Shown here: one piece after another, positions 25,998 through 35,027 of the stretch
How positions within the stretch are numbered: position 1 is the stretch's first letter
Layout of the letters: every line of letters starts with the position of its first letter
Source: Gaiellaceae bacterium
Lineage (GTDB): Bacteria; Actinomycetota; Thermoleophilia; Gaiellales; Gaiellaceae
NCBI GenBank assembly: GCA_026002995.1
Contig: BPGK01000001.1
Span: 930,001 to 994,000, forward strand
Length of the DNA: 64,000 nucleotides
Reading direction: 5' to 3'
Notes under the pieces: generated by a model
What the model saw: the letters and a program-made list of their open reading frames with translations, nothing else
What the model was told of the DNA's origin: nothing
Databases searched by the model: none
Position numbers and translations under genes: made by a program

Positions 25998-26258
25998 TCA
26001 ACCTCCACTGATCGAGGGGATGACGTGGATGCGGTCTTCCGGCGAGACGGGGGTGCTCTCGCTGCCCCTCGCGCCGTTGACGAAGACGTTCACGTGCTCG
26101 CGGATGCGCTTGTGCTCGTCCATGATCCAACCCGTGAGATCCGGGTGCTCTCGCTCGAGCGCGAGCAGAACCTCGTGCAGCGTCCGCCCCTCGAGCTCGA
26201 GCTCGCGGCGTCCGCCGGCGAGCTCGGCGAGCGGAGCGCGCAGCCTCACGACCGGCAC
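25998..26258 (-). CDS. MoaD/ThiS family ubiquitin-like protein
   Basis: The 86-residue protein has the beta-grasp pattern of sulfur-carrier proteins: VRLRAPLAELAGG, ELELEGRTLHEVLLALE, then HVNVFVNGARGSESTPVSPED (HVNVFVNGARG and SESTPVSPED) and a C-terminal SISGG. The terminal Gly-Gly is the site normally adenylated and thiocarboxylated. The GTG at 26256-26258 is preceded by AGGA at good spacing. It is paired with the BNR propeller gene and has no E1-like or MoaE gene nearby, so a plain molybdopterin role is not supported by context. Confidence 0.75.
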   Translation of the reverse strand: MPVVRLRAPLAELAGGRRELELEGRTLHEVLLALEREHPDLTGWIMDEHKRIREHVNVFVNGARGSESTPVSPEDRIHVIPSISGG

Positions 26259-26277
26259 GGGCTGATCCTCGCGCGCA

Positions 26278-26293
26278 CGTCGTCTAGACGACG
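26278..26293. promoter_or_regulatory. 16-bp perfect palindrome upstream of the MoaD-like gene
   Basis: CGTCGTCTAGACGACG is fully self-complementary and lies 20 bp before the GTG start of the MoaD-like gene. It could be an operator for the two-gene unit. No regulator gene is adjacent. The short gap to 26403 shows nothing else. Confidence 0.35.
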
Positions 26294-26403
26294 GACGGCG
26301 CGCGATCTCATCGCGGAGCACCAGCTCTCGCAGCTCCCGGGCACGGCTCCATCGTCGCCTCTCGACTCGAGCTGCGCAAGTGGCCGGCGCCGTCGGGGGC
26401 GGG

Positions 26404-27618
26404 CTACGGCTCGAGCTCGAGGACGCCGTGCGGCGAGCCGTACTCGGCGAGCTTCGCGAGGAACGGCTGCGCGGGGAAGGCCTCGGGCCCGAGGACGCCG
26501 ACGCCGCTCCAGGTGCCCGAGGCGAGGAGCTCGAGCGCGACCACCGGGTTGATCGCCGTCTGCCAGACGACCGCCTGCGAGCCGTACTCCCGCATCGACC
26601 ACTCGTTGTCGACGACGTGGTAGAGGTAGGTCTTCCGGGGCGCGCCATCGCTGCCGAGGCCGGTGACGAGTGTCCCTGCGCAGGTCTTCCCGGTCATCCG
26701 GTCTCCGAGCGTGGCTGGATCCGGGAGACAGGCGGCGACGACGTCGCGCGGGGCGACCTCGACGTCGCGCACGCGCACGGGCTCCTTCGAGTCGAGGCCC
26801 AGCTTGTGCAGGGTTCTCAGCACCTCGATGAACTCGTCGCCAAGGCCGTACTTGAACGTCACCCGCCGACAGTCGATCCAACGCGGGACGAGGAGCACCT
26901 CCTCGTGCTCGACGTTCACGCACTCGACTGGGCCGATGCCTTCCGGGAAGTCGAAGATCTCGGGCTCGGAGAAGGGCTCCGTCGTGTACCAGCCGCGGTC
27001 CCGCTCCCAGATGACTGGGGGATTGAGACACTCCTCGATCGTCGTCCAGATGGAGAAGGTCGGCGCGAAGTCGTAGCCCTCGATGACGAGGTTCGAGCCG
27101 TCGCGGACACCGACCTCGTGGATCTCGGAGAAGAGCTCGTCGGCGGCGTAGCGGGCGAACACGTCCGAGGCCCCCGGCTCGACGCCGATGCCGACGAGCG
27201 CGAGCAGGCCGGCACGGCGCCAGCTCTCGTCCTGGGCGAACTGGTAGTCCCCGAGCTTCACGTGCGTCTCCGAGTACGGGTGCTCGGGATGCGGCTCGGA
27301 GAGGGTCATCGCCAGGTCCAGGTACGTCACTCGGGCGCGCAGGCAGGCGTCGAAGATCGGCGGGTTGAAGCGCGGATCGGTCGCGTTCAGCACGACGTCG
27401 GCCCGCACGTCGGCGATGAGGTCGACGACCGCGTCCTCGTTCGAGGCGTCGACGCGCGCCGAGCCGAAGCGGTCGGGCTCGCCCAGGCGGTCGACGACGG
27501 CCTGCGGGCGCGAGGGGTCGAGGTCGGCGAGGACGATGCGCTCGAAGAACGACCGGCGCTGCGCGATCGCGGCGAAGGCCGAGCCGACCCCTCCGGTCCC
27601 GACGACGAGGATCCTCAC
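26404..27618 (-). CDS. Saccharopine dehydrogenase family protein
   Basis: The 404-residue protein starts with the nucleotide-binding motif ILVVGTGGVGSAFAAIA and ADLDPSRPQ. It continues with the family's DVVLNATDPRFNPPIFDACL and ALVGIGVEPGASDVFARYA. The family includes saccharopine reductase, carboxynorspermidine dehydrogenase and homospermidine-type enzymes. Its place head-to-head with a polyamine uptake and degradation set suggests an imine-reducing step on polyamine or lysine-derived compounds; this is inference. The ATG at 27616-27618 is 78 bp from the divergent aldehyde dehydrogenase start. Confidence 0.8.
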   Translation of the reverse strand: MRILVVGTGGVGSAFAAIAQRRSFFERIVLADLDPSRPQAVVDRLGEPDRFGSARVDASNEDAVVDLIADVRADVVLNATDPRFNPPIFDACLRARVTYLDLAMTLSEPHPEHPYSETHVKLGDYQFAQDESWRRAGLLALVGIGVEPGASDVFARYAADELFSEIHEVGVRDGSNLVIEGYDFAPTFSIWTTIEECLNPPVIWERDRGWYTTEPFSEPEIFDFPEGIGPVECVNVEHEEVLLVPRWIDCRRVTFKYGLGDEFIEVLRTLHKLGLDSKEPVRVRDVEVAPRDVVAACLPDPATLGDRMTGKTCAGTLVTGLGSDGAPRKTYLYHVVDNEWSMREYGSQAVVWQTAINPVVALELLASGTWSGVGVLGPEAFPAQPFLAKLAEYGSPHGVLELEP

Positions 27619-27696
27619 AGTCGGCGTGTTCTACCTGACACGAGTGCTCCTCGGGCGATACGCTCAGCGGGAGATTTCCGCGGAACGGAGGTGGCT

Positions 27697-29145
27697 GTGA
27701 GCGTTTCGGTGACCCAGCAGAAGATGTTCGTCGGCGGGGAGTTCGTCGACTCGGTGTCGGGGGAGACGATGGAGGTGCTGAACCCGGCGACCGGCGAGGT
27801 GATCGCGGAGGTTCCGCGCGGCACCGCGGAAGACGTCGAGCGGGCGGTCGACGCTGCGAAGAAGGCCTGGGAGGAGTGGCGGTTCAAGACGCCCAAGGAC
27901 CGCATGGAGCTCCTCCTGAAGCTCGCCGACGTGATCGACGAGCACGCCGAGGAGCTCGCTCGGCTCGAGTCGCTCAACGTGGGCAAGCCGTGGTGGGTGG
28001 CGGTGGACGAGCCCGGCGTCATGTCCGACAACCTCCGCTTCTTCGCCGGGGCGGCGCGCAACCTCGAGGGCAAGGCCGCGACCGAGTACGTCGAGGGCTA
28101 CACGTCGATGATCCGGCGGGAGCCGCTCGGCCTCGTCGCCGGCATCTGCCCTTGGAACTACCCGCTCTTCATGGCCGTCTGGAAGATGGGCCCGGCGCTC
28201 GCCGCGGGCAACGTCCAGATCTTGAAGCCGGCCGAGCAGACGCCGTTGACGCTGCTTCGCTTCGTCGAGCTCGCGCAGGAGATCATCCCCCCGGGCGTCC
28301 TCCAGGTCGTCACGGGTGACGGCATTCCCGTGGGCGACGCGCTCGTGCGCCACCCGGATATCGCCCTCGTCTCGCTGACGGGCGACACGGCGACAGGCAA
28401 GATCGTGGCCGCGAACGCCGCGCAGACGGTCAAGCGCGTCCACCTCGAGCTCGGCGGGAAGGCGCCCATGGTCGTGCTGGACGACGCCGATCCGGCGACC
28501 GTCGCCGAGGCGATCAAGATCGGGGGCTACTTCAACTCGGGCCAGGACTGCACCGCGTCCTCGCGGATCCTCGTGAGCGAGCGGATCTACGACGAGGTCC
28601 TCTCCGAGACGGTCAAGGCTGTCGAGTCGATGACCGTCGGCGATCCCGCGACCGACGACGAGATCGGCATGGGGCCGGTCATCTCGGCCGAGCAGCAGGA
28701 GCGCATCCTCGGCTTCCTCGAGCGCGCGAAGGCCGCGAAGGCGACGATCGTCACCGGCGGGGAGGCGCTCGGCGACCGCGGCTTCTTCGTCAAGCCGACG
28801 ATCGTGACGGACGTCGACCAGGACTCCGAGATCGTCCAGAAGGAGGTGTTCGGGCCCGTCGTCACCATGCAGGGCTTCGCCTCGGACGACGCCGCGATCG
28901 AGATGGCGAACGACGTGCGCTACGGGCTCGCGGCCTCGGTCTTCTCCGAGAACGTGCGCCGGGCGATGAAGGTGGCCGCTCGCCTCGACTTCGGCACGGT
29001 GTGGGTGAACGAGCACCTCTTCCCGCTCACCTCCGAGATGCCGCACGGCGGCTTCAAGGAGTCCGGCTACGGGAAGGACATGTCGATCTACTCGATGGAG
29101 GAGTACACCCGGATCAAGCACGTGTGCGTGAAGCTCGCCGAATGA
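27697..29145 (+). CDS. Aldehyde dehydrogenase, probably gamma-aminobutyraldehyde/betaine aldehyde type
   Basis: The 482-residue NAD(P)-dependent enzyme oxidises an aldehyde to its acid. It has ICPWNYPLFMAVWKMGPALAAGN (ICPWNYPLFM and AVWKMGPALAAGN), the glutamate motif LELGGKAP, the catalytic cysteine 285 in GQDCTAS, and EVFGPVV. A GGAGG site supports the GTG at 27697. The genes downstream import spermidine/putrescine and transaminate a diamine, so 4-aminobutanal is the likely substrate, giving GABA. Betaine aldehyde is an alternative. Its stop overlaps potA. Confidence 0.88.
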   Translation: MSVSVTQQKMFVGGEFVDSVSGETMEVLNPATGEVIAEVPRGTAEDVERAVDAAKKAWEEWRFKTPKDRMELLLKLADVIDEHAEELARLESLNVGKPWWVAVDEPGVMSDNLRFFAGAARNLEGKAATEYVEGYTSMIRREPLGLVAGICPWNYPLFMAVWKMGPALAAGNVQILKPAEQTPLTLLRFVELAQEIIPPGVLQVVTGDGIPVGDALVRHPDIALVSLTGDTATGKIVAANAAQTVKRVHLELGGKAPMVVLDDADPATVAEAIKIGGYFNSGQDCTASSRILVSERIYDEVLSETVKAVESMTVGDPATDDEIGMGPVISAEQQERILGFLERAKAAKATIVTGGEALGDRGFFVKPTIVTDVDQDSEIVQKEVFGPVVTMQGFASDDAAIEMANDVRYGLAASVFSENVRRAMKVAARLDFGTVWVNEHLFPLTSEMPHGGFKESGYGKDMSIYSMEEYTRIKHVCVKLAE

Positions 29146-30248
29146 CGAGCGTCGAGCAGCCTGCCGACGTTCGGCTCGAGAGCGTCGTCAAGCGGTTCGA
29201 CGACGTCGTCGCCGTTGACGGCATCTCCGTGGAGATCCCGCGCGGATCCTTCTTCGCCCTGCTCGGGCCGTCGGGGTGCGGGAAGACGACGACCCTGCGG
29301 ATGATCGGCGGCTTCGAGGAGCCGACCGAGGGGCGCATCTTCCTCGGCGACCGGGACGTCGTCGGACTGCCCCCGTACAAGCGGGACGTCAACACGGTGT
29401 TCCAGAGCTACGCGCTCTTCCCCCACATGACGATCGAGGAGAACGTCGCCTTCGGGCTCGAGCGCCGTGGAGTCCCGAAGGGGGAGCGCCACGGCCGAGT
29501 CGCAGAGATGCTCGAGCTCGTCGGGCTCGGGGGGTTCGGGAAGCGGAAGCCGCGGCAGCTCTCGGGCGGCCAACAGCAGCGGGTCGCGCTCGCGCGGGCG
29601 CTCGTCAACCAGCCGCGCGTGCTCCTGCTCGACGAGCCGCTCGGCGCTCTCGATCTCAAGCTGCGCAAGCAGATGCAGCTCGAGCTCAAGCGCATCCAAC
29701 ACGAGGTCGGGCTCACCTTCGTGCACGTGACCCACGACCAAGAGGAGGCGATGACGATGGCCGATCGGATCGCGGTCATGAACCGCGGGCGGATCGAGCA
29801 GCTCGGCCCCCCGCAGGAGCTGTACGAGCGGCCTGCCACCGCCTTCGTGGCGGGGTTCCTCGGCGTCTCGAACTTGCTTCCAGGAACTGTCGAGGGGCCC
29901 GACGCGATCCGGCTCGAGAGCGGGGAGCTCGTGCGGGCCGACGTGGGCGGACGTACCGGTCGCGTCGCCGCGGGGGTGCGGCCGGAGAAGATCACGCTCG
30001 GGCCGGGAGGCGGCGAGAACGAGCTCACGGGGACGGTGAGCGAGAGCGCGTACATCGGCGTCGCCACGCAGATCGTCGTTCGCACGCCGGCCGGCGTCGT
30101 GCAAGTCTTCGCCCAGAACGTCGGCACCGGCGGCCACATGCCCACTCCGGGCACCGCGGTGACGCTCACGTGGGCGCCGGAGGCGACCTTCGTGGTCGAT
30201 CGGAACGGAGCGAGCGCAGGAGACGACAGCGAAGAGGAGGACACGTGA
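29142..30248 (+). CDS. potA: Spermidine/putrescine ABC transporter ATP-binding protein
   Basis: The 368-residue ATPase has Walker A GPSGCGKTT, the Q loop TVFQSYALFPHMT, signature LSGGQQQRVALARAL, Walker B VLLLDEPLGALD and H-loop VTHDQEEAMTMAD. A C-terminal TOBE domain follows (residues about 280-350). It energises polyamine import with PotB, PotC and PotD. The ATG at 29142 overlaps the aldehyde dehydrogenase stop and its stop overlaps the potD start, so the genes form one coupled transcript in the order A-D-B-C. Confidence 0.93.
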   Translation: MTSVEQPADVRLESVVKRFDDVVAVDGISVEIPRGSFFALLGPSGCGKTTTLRMIGGFEEPTEGRIFLGDRDVVGLPPYKRDVNTVFQSYALFPHMTIEENVAFGLERRGVPKGERHGRVAEMLELVGLGGFGKRKPRQLSGGQQQRVALARALVNQPRVLLLDEPLGALDLKLRKQMQLELKRIQHEVGLTFVHVTHDQEEAMTMADRIAVMNRGRIEQLGPPQELYERPATAFVAGFLGVSNLLPGTVEGPDAIRLESGELVRADVGGRTGRVAAGVRPEKITLGPGGGENELTGTVSESAYIGVATQIVVRTPAGVVQVFAQNVGTGGHMPTPGTAVTLTWAPEATFVVDRNGASAGDDSEEEDT

Positions 30249-31390
30249 ACCCGAGGATGACGAGAGACCAGCTGCTTCGAAGGGGCGCGGCAGGCCTGAC
30301 GGTGCTGTCGTTGCCGACGCTCCTCGCGGCGTGCGGAGGAGGGGGCGGCGGGGAGGCGAGCGGCGAGCTCAAAGACGTCCTCAACTTCGCGAACTGGCCG
30401 CTCTACATCGACATTGACGAGGAGACGAAGGAGCGCCCGACGCTGAACAAGTTCACCGAGGAGACGGGCATCAAGGTGAACTACTTCGAGGAGATCAACG
30501 ACAACGCGACGTACTTCGCGAAGATCCAGGGGCCGCTCTCGCAGGGCCGCGGCATCGACCGCGACATCATCGTGCTCACGGACACGGAGCGGCCGCTGAA
30601 CGTGATCCTCGAGAACGGATGGGCGGAGAAGCTCGACAAGAGCCTCATCCCGAACATCGAGAACCTCATCCCCGCGCAGCAGAGCCCGCCCTTCGACCCG
30701 GATCGCGAGTACACGCTCCCCTGGCAGTCGGGGATGACCGGAATCGCCTGGAACCCGAAGCTCACCGAGCCGGTTCGCTCGATCTCCCAGCTCCTCGACG
30801 ACCCCAACCTCAAGGGCAAGGTGACGATGCTGTCCGGCTTCGCCGACAGCGTCGGGCTCGTCATGCTCGACAATGGGGACGATCCGTCGGCGTTCACCGA
30901 CGAGTCGTTCCAGCGCGCCGTCGATCGCGTCCAGGCCGCCGTCGACTCGGGCCAGATCCGGCGCTTCACCGGGAACGACTACGCGGAGCCGCTCTCGCGC
31001 GGGACGATCGCCGCCGCCGTGGCGTGGTCGGGCGACATCGTCCAACTCAAGCTCGACAACCCCGACCTCGAGTTCGCGATCCCCGAGGCGGGCGGGATGA
31101 TCTGGACGGACAACATGATGATTCCCCTGGGAGGCAGCGTCCCCACCGCCTCGACCTTCATGAACTTCGTCTACGACCCGGTGAACATGGCCGCGATCGC
31201 GGCCTACGTGAACTACATCCCGCCGGTGGCCGGGGTGAAGGAGGTCATCCTCGAGACCGACCCTGAGCTCGCGAGCAACCAGCTCATCTTCCCGGACGAG
31301 GAGACGCTCGGCCGGCTCCACCAGATCGACGCGGCCGCGATCGGCAACGAGGAGTACCTCGCGCAGTGGCAGAGCGTCATCGGCGCGTAA
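30245..31390 (+). CDS. potD: Spermidine/putrescine-binding lipoprotein
   Basis: The 381-residue protein has a signal with twin arginines (LLRRGAAG), a hydrophobic core and a lipobox LLAAC, so it is an exported lipoprotein, possibly by the Tat route. The mature part has PotD features: LNFANWPLYIDID, FEEINDNATYFAKI, DRDIIVLTD, LPWQSGMTGIAWNPK and AVAWSGDIVQL. Acidic and aromatic residues of this kind bind the polyamine. The GTG at 30245 overlaps the potA stop. A hairpin directly after the gene may favour its expression over the permeases. Confidence 0.92.
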   Translation: MNPRMTRDQLLRRGAAGLTVLSLPTLLAACGGGGGGEASGELKDVLNFANWPLYIDIDEETKERPTLNKFTEETGIKVNYFEEINDNATYFAKIQGPLSQGRGIDRDIIVLTDTERPLNVILENGWAEKLDKSLIPNIENLIPAQQSPPFDPDREYTLPWQSGMTGIAWNPKLTEPVRSISQLLDDPNLKGKVTMLSGFADSVGLVMLDNGDDPSAFTDESFQRAVDRVQAAVDSGQIRRFTGNDYAEPLSRGTIAAAVAWSGDIVQLKLDNPDLEFAIPEAGGMIWTDNMMIPLGGSVPTASTFMNFVYDPVNMAAIAAYVNYIPPVAGVKEVILETDPELASNQLIFPDEETLGRLHQIDAAAIGNEEYLAQWQSVIGA

Positions 31391-31394
31391 CCGC

Positions 31395-31419
31395 GCGGGG
31401 GAGCCTCCTGCTCCCCCGC
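31395..31419. promoter_or_regulatory. Intercistronic stem-loop between potD and potB
   Basis: GCGGGGGAGC (31395-31404) pairs perfectly with GCTCCCCCGC (31410-31419) across a five-base loop. It sits between the binding-protein gene and the permease genes. Such hairpins often stabilise the upstream message or cut readthrough, giving more binding protein than permease. There is no T tract. Confidence 0.6.
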
Positions 31420-31437
31420 CTCTCTCCTCCACGGTAG

Positions 31438-32295
31438 ATGGGGAGCTTCCTCCACCGGCATCGGGGCGTCGCGCCCTACCTCCTCCTCGCGCCCGGGCTC
31501 GCCTGGCTGACGCTCTTCTTCCTGCTTCCGCTCGCGTTCCTCGGCTACCAGTCGCTCCAGTCGGGCTCGTTCCCGAACTACGCCTTCACCTGGGAGTTCT
31601 CGAACTACGCGAAGGCGTTTACCGACTTCCGCCCGCAGCTCATGCGCTCGCTGACCTACGCCGGGCTCGCGACCGCGCTCGCCCTCCTCCTCGCCTACCC
31701 GCTCGTCTACTGGATCGCGTTTCGAGCGGGGCGCTGGAAGAACCTCTTCCTCCTCTTCATCGTCGCGCCGTTCTTCGTCACCTACCTCATCCGGACGCTC
31801 GCCTGGCTCAACATCCTCGCCGACGAGGGCCCGGTCGTCGGGGTGCTGCGGGACGTGGGGCTGCTCGCCGACGACGGCCGCCTGCTCGCGACCTCGATCG
31901 CCGTCGTGGCGGGCATCACCTACAACTTCTTCGCGCTCATGGCGCTGCCGATCTACGTCTCGCTCGAGCAGATCGACCACCGCCTGCTCGAGGCGGCGAA
32001 GGACCTGTACGCGAGCCCCACGCAGGCGTTCCTCCGCGTCACGCTGCCGCTATCCGCGCCCGGCATCGTGGCCGGCACGCTGCTGACGTTCATCCCGGCG
32101 GCGGGCGACTTCATCAACGCGCAGCTGCTCGGGACGCCGCAGCAGTACATGCTCGGGAACGTCATCCAGTCTCGCTTCCTCGAGCTCATCGACTACCCGA
32201 CGGCCGCCGCCCTCTCGTTCGTCCTCATGGCGACGATCCTCGTCGCGCTCTTGGCGTACGCGCGCGTCGTCGGCTCGGAGAAGCTCACCGGGTGA
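31438..32295 (+). CDS. potB: Spermidine/putrescine ABC transporter permease PotB
   Basis: The 285-residue membrane protein has about six helices and an ABC permease loop near LLEAAKDLYASPTQAFLRVTLPL (EAAKDLYAS, then QAFLRVTLPL), which contacts PotA. Additional family features are FFVTYLIRTLAWLNIL and FIPAAGDFINAQLLG. The ATG at 31438 is the first in the frame after the hairpin. The stop overlaps the potC start. Confidence 0.92.
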   Translation: MGSFLHRHRGVAPYLLLAPGLAWLTLFFLLPLAFLGYQSLQSGSFPNYAFTWEFSNYAKAFTDFRPQLMRSLTYAGLATALALLLAYPLVYWIAFRAGRWKNLFLLFIVAPFFVTYLIRTLAWLNILADEGPVVGVLRDVGLLADDGRLLATSIAVVAGITYNFFALMALPIYVSLEQIDHRLLEAAKDLYASPTQAFLRVTLPLSAPGIVAGTLLTFIPAAGDFINAQLLGTPQQYMLGNVIQSRFLELIDYPTAAALSFVLMATILVALLAYARVVGSEKLTG

Positions 32296-33155
32296 GCGCG
32301 ACGACCGCCGGTCCTGCCGTGGTGACGTCCCGCCTCGGGACGGGCGCGCGCGTGTGGCGCTTCGTCAAGCGCCACACGCTCACCGCGTACGCGGCGCTCG
32401 CCTTCGCGTACCTCATGCTCCCGATCGCGGTCGTCATCCTCTTCTCCTTCAACGATCCGCTCGGGCGCTTCAACTACGTTTGGCAGGGGTTCACGCTCGA
32501 CAACTGGCGGAACTGGGACGGCGTGCTCGGTCTGCGGGAGGCAGTCACGACCTCGCTCGAGATCGCCGCGCTCTCGACCGTCGTCGCCACGGCGCTCGGG
32601 ACGCTGATGGCGATGGCGATCGTGCGCCACCACTTCCGCGGGCGTGGCACGGCGAACGTCCTCGTCTTCCTGCCGCTCGCCACGCCGGAGATCGTGCTCG
32701 GCGCCTCGCTGCTGTCGCTCTTCATCACCGCTCAGGTCGCGACCGGGTTCTGGACGATCTTCGTCGCGCACGTGATGTTCATCGTGAGCTTCGTCGTCGT
32801 GACGGTGAAGGCGCGCCTCGTCGGGTTCGACCGCCACCTCGAGGAGGCGGCGATGGACCTCGGGGCCGACGAGCTCACGACCTTCCGCAAGATCACGCTC
32901 CCCCTCCTCGCGCCGGCGATCCTCGCGGGCGCGCTTCTCGGCTTCGCGATCTCGATCGACGACTTCGTCATCACGTACTTCGTCGCCGGGCCGACGCAGA
33001 CGTTCCCGCTCTTCGTCTGGGGCGCGGCGCGCGTGGCGGTGCCGCCGCAGGTGAACGTGATCGCGAGCGCCATCTTCCTCATCGCCGTGACGATCGCCGT
33101 CGTCAACGTCATCATCGCCAGCCTCCGGGCCGGGCGCCGGCAGCAGGGAGCCTGA
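32292..33155 (+). CDS. potC: Spermidine/putrescine ABC transporter permease PotC
   Basis: The 287-residue membrane protein has an N-terminal extension of about 30 residues, then about six helices. Features include LPIAVVILFSFND, the coupling loop HLEEAAMDLGADELTTFRKI and LPLLAPAILAGALLGFAIS, and the typical SIDDFVITYFVAGP. The GTG at 32292 overlaps the potB stop. With PotB it forms the channel for polyamine import. Confidence 0.92.
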   Translation: MSATTAGPAVVTSRLGTGARVWRFVKRHTLTAYAALAFAYLMLPIAVVILFSFNDPLGRFNYVWQGFTLDNWRNWDGVLGLREAVTTSLEIAALSTVVATALGTLMAMAIVRHHFRGRGTANVLVFLPLATPEIVLGASLLSLFITAQVATGFWTIFVAHVMFIVSFVVVTVKARLVGFDRHLEEAAMDLGADELTTFRKITLPLLAPAILAGALLGFAISIDDFVITYFVAGPTQTFPLFVWGAARVAVPPQVNVIASAIFLIAVTIAVVNVIIASLRAGRRQQGA

Positions 33156-33188
33156 TCGGAGCGGGTCGCCTGCCCGAGGAGCCCCGAG

Positions 33189-33521
33189 ATGACGCGGTAC
33201 CTGATCTCCTTCGACGACGGCGCGATGACCTTCCCGGAGGAGGAGCTGCTCGCCGTGTCCGAGGCCGCCTACGCGGTCGTCCGGGAGGCCGAGGAGGCCG
33301 GGGTATGGGTGTTCGGCGCCGGGCTCCGCTCCCGCGAGGAGGTGAGCGTGGTGGCCACCGACGGGACGATTGCCGACGGTCCCGAGGACAAGGCCTACCT
33401 CGGCGGGTTCTGCGTGATCGACGTCCCGTCGCGCGCAGAGGCGCTGAAGTGGGCCGCCAAGATCGCCGTCGCCTGCCGCTGCGCCCAGGAGGTCCGGGAG
33501 CTCGTACCCGACTCCCGGTGA
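33189..33521 (+). CDS. YciI/DGPF-domain protein
   Basis: The 110-residue protein has the YCII-related fold: an N-terminal YLISFDDG strand, AVVREAEEAGVWVFGAGLR, ATDGTIADGPEDKAYLGGFCVIDV (ATDGTIADGPED and KAYLGGFCVIDV) and a helix EALKWAAKIAVA. The DGP-like motif is present. The biochemical function of the family is unsettled. It lies between potC and the aminotransferase on the same strand, so it may be part of the polyamine operon. Confidence 0.8.
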   Translation: MTRYLISFDDGAMTFPEEELLAVSEAAYAVVREAEEAGVWVFGAGLRSREEVSVVATDGTIADGPEDKAYLGGFCVIDVPSRAEALKWAAKIAVACRCAQEVRELVPDSR

Positions 33522-33568
33522 GCCGATCTGCGCGCCGTCGCCAGGCTACGGGTGTAGCCTACGCTCGC

Positions 33569-35023
33569 ATGGCGACCACCACTCTCGACGTCGGCGTGCT
33601 CCAGCGCGCTGCAAAGGACCACCTCTGGCTGCACTTCACCCGCATGGCCGGGTTCGAGACGCAGGACGTCCCGATCATCGTCCGCGGAGAGGGCTGCTAC
33701 CTCGAGGATGCGAACGGGAAGCGCTACCTCGACGCGCTCGCCGGGCTCTTCTCCGTCAACATCGGCTACTCGTTCGGCGAGGAGATCGGGCAGGCGGCGC
33801 TCGAGCAGATGCGTGAGCTCCCCTTCTACACGAACTGGTCGTATGCGCATCCCCGTGCGATCGAGCTCGCGGCCGAGGTCGCATCGCTCGCGCCGGGAGA
33901 TCTGAACCGCGTCTTCTTCTGCTCGGGCGGCTCGGAGGCGGTCGAGTCCGCCTGGAAGCTCGCTCGCCAGTACTACCGCGCTCGCGGCTCTCGGACGATC
34001 GAGTCGGCGCTCGCCGAGCCGGAGACCCGACACGACGAGCTGCGCGCGGCGCTGGCGGGCTCGCAACCGCGCTACAAGGTGATCGCCCGGCACATCGCCT
34101 ACCACGGGACGACGCTCGGGGCGCTCTCGATCAACGGCATCCCTGCACTGCGCACGCCCTTCGAGCCGCTCGTGCCCGAGGTGCGCCACGTCTCCAATAC
34201 GAACCGCTACCACCGCCCGCCCGAGGAGACCGAGGAGGAGTTCACCCGCTTCCTCCTCGACGAGCTCGAACAGGCCATCCTCGCGCTCGGGCCGGAGACG
34301 GTCTGCATGGTGCACATGGAGCCCGTTCAGAACGCGGGCGGCGCGTTCACACCGCCGGAGGGGTACTGGCGCGGCGTGCGCGAGCTCTGCGACCGCTACG
34401 ACATCCTGCTCTCGGCGGACGAAGTCATCACCGGCTTCGGACGCCTCGGCTACTGGTTCGGCTCCGAGCGCTACGACATTCGGCCGGACCTGATCACGTC
34501 CGCGAAGGGGCTCTCCTCCTCGTACGCCGCCATTGGCGCGGTCATCGCCACGGACCGCGTGATGGAGCCCTTCCTCCACGACACGTCGATGTTCTCGCAC
34601 GGCATCACCTTCGGCGGCCACCCGGTGATGTGCGCGATCGCGCTCAAGAACATCGAGATCATGAAGCGCGAGGGCATCATCGAGCACGTCCGTGCAAACG
34701 AGGATGCCTTCCGACGGACGCTCGCGCAGCTCCTCGACCTCCCGATCGTCGGAGACCTGCGCGGCACCGGGTACTTCTACGCGATCGAGCTCGTCAAGGA
34801 CAAGGACACGCGGGAGACGTTCTCGGACGAGGAGTGCGAGAAGCTCCTGCGCGGCTACCTCTCCAACGCGCTCTACGACGCAGGGCTCATCTGCCGCGCG
34901 GATGACCGCGGCGATCCCGTGATCCAGATCTCGCCGCCGCTCGTCGCCGGCCAGGCGGAGTTCGACGAGATCGCGGGCATTCTCGGGGACGTGCTCGCCG
35001 AGGCGTCCATGCGCATGCGCTGA
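33569..35023 (+). CDS. Class III aminotransferase, probably putrescine/diamine:pyruvate type
   Basis: The 484-residue PLP enzyme has FFCSGGSEAVESAWKLARQYY (FFCSGGSEAVES and AWKLARQYY), HIAYHGTTLGALS, LLSADEVITGFGRLGYWFGS (with the cofactor aspartate) and the Schiff-base lysine 313 in SAKGLSSSYA. It resembles omega-amino acid:pyruvate and putrescine:pyruvate aminotransferases. With the aldehyde dehydrogenase and PotABCD it would turn imported putrescine into 4-aminobutanal and then GABA. The substrate is inferred from context. The ATG is at 33569. Confidence 0.87.
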   Translation: MATTTLDVGVLQRAAKDHLWLHFTRMAGFETQDVPIIVRGEGCYLEDANGKRYLDALAGLFSVNIGYSFGEEIGQAALEQMRELPFYTNWSYAHPRAIELAAEVASLAPGDLNRVFFCSGGSEAVESAWKLARQYYRARGSRTIESALAEPETRHDELRAALAGSQPRYKVIARHIAYHGTTLGALSINGIPALRTPFEPLVPEVRHVSNTNRYHRPPEETEEEFTRFLLDELEQAILALGPETVCMVHMEPVQNAGGAFTPPEGYWRGVRELCDRYDILLSADEVITGFGRLGYWFGSERYDIRPDLITSAKGLSSSYAAIGAVIATDRVMEPFLHDTSMFSHGITFGGHPVMCAIALKNIEIMKREGIIEHVRANEDAFRRTLAQLLDLPIVGDLRGTGYFYAIELVKDKDTRETFSDEECEKLLRGYLSNALYDAGLICRADDRGDPVIQISPPLVAGQAEFDEIAGILGDVLAEASMRMR

Positions 35024-35027
35024 CGCT

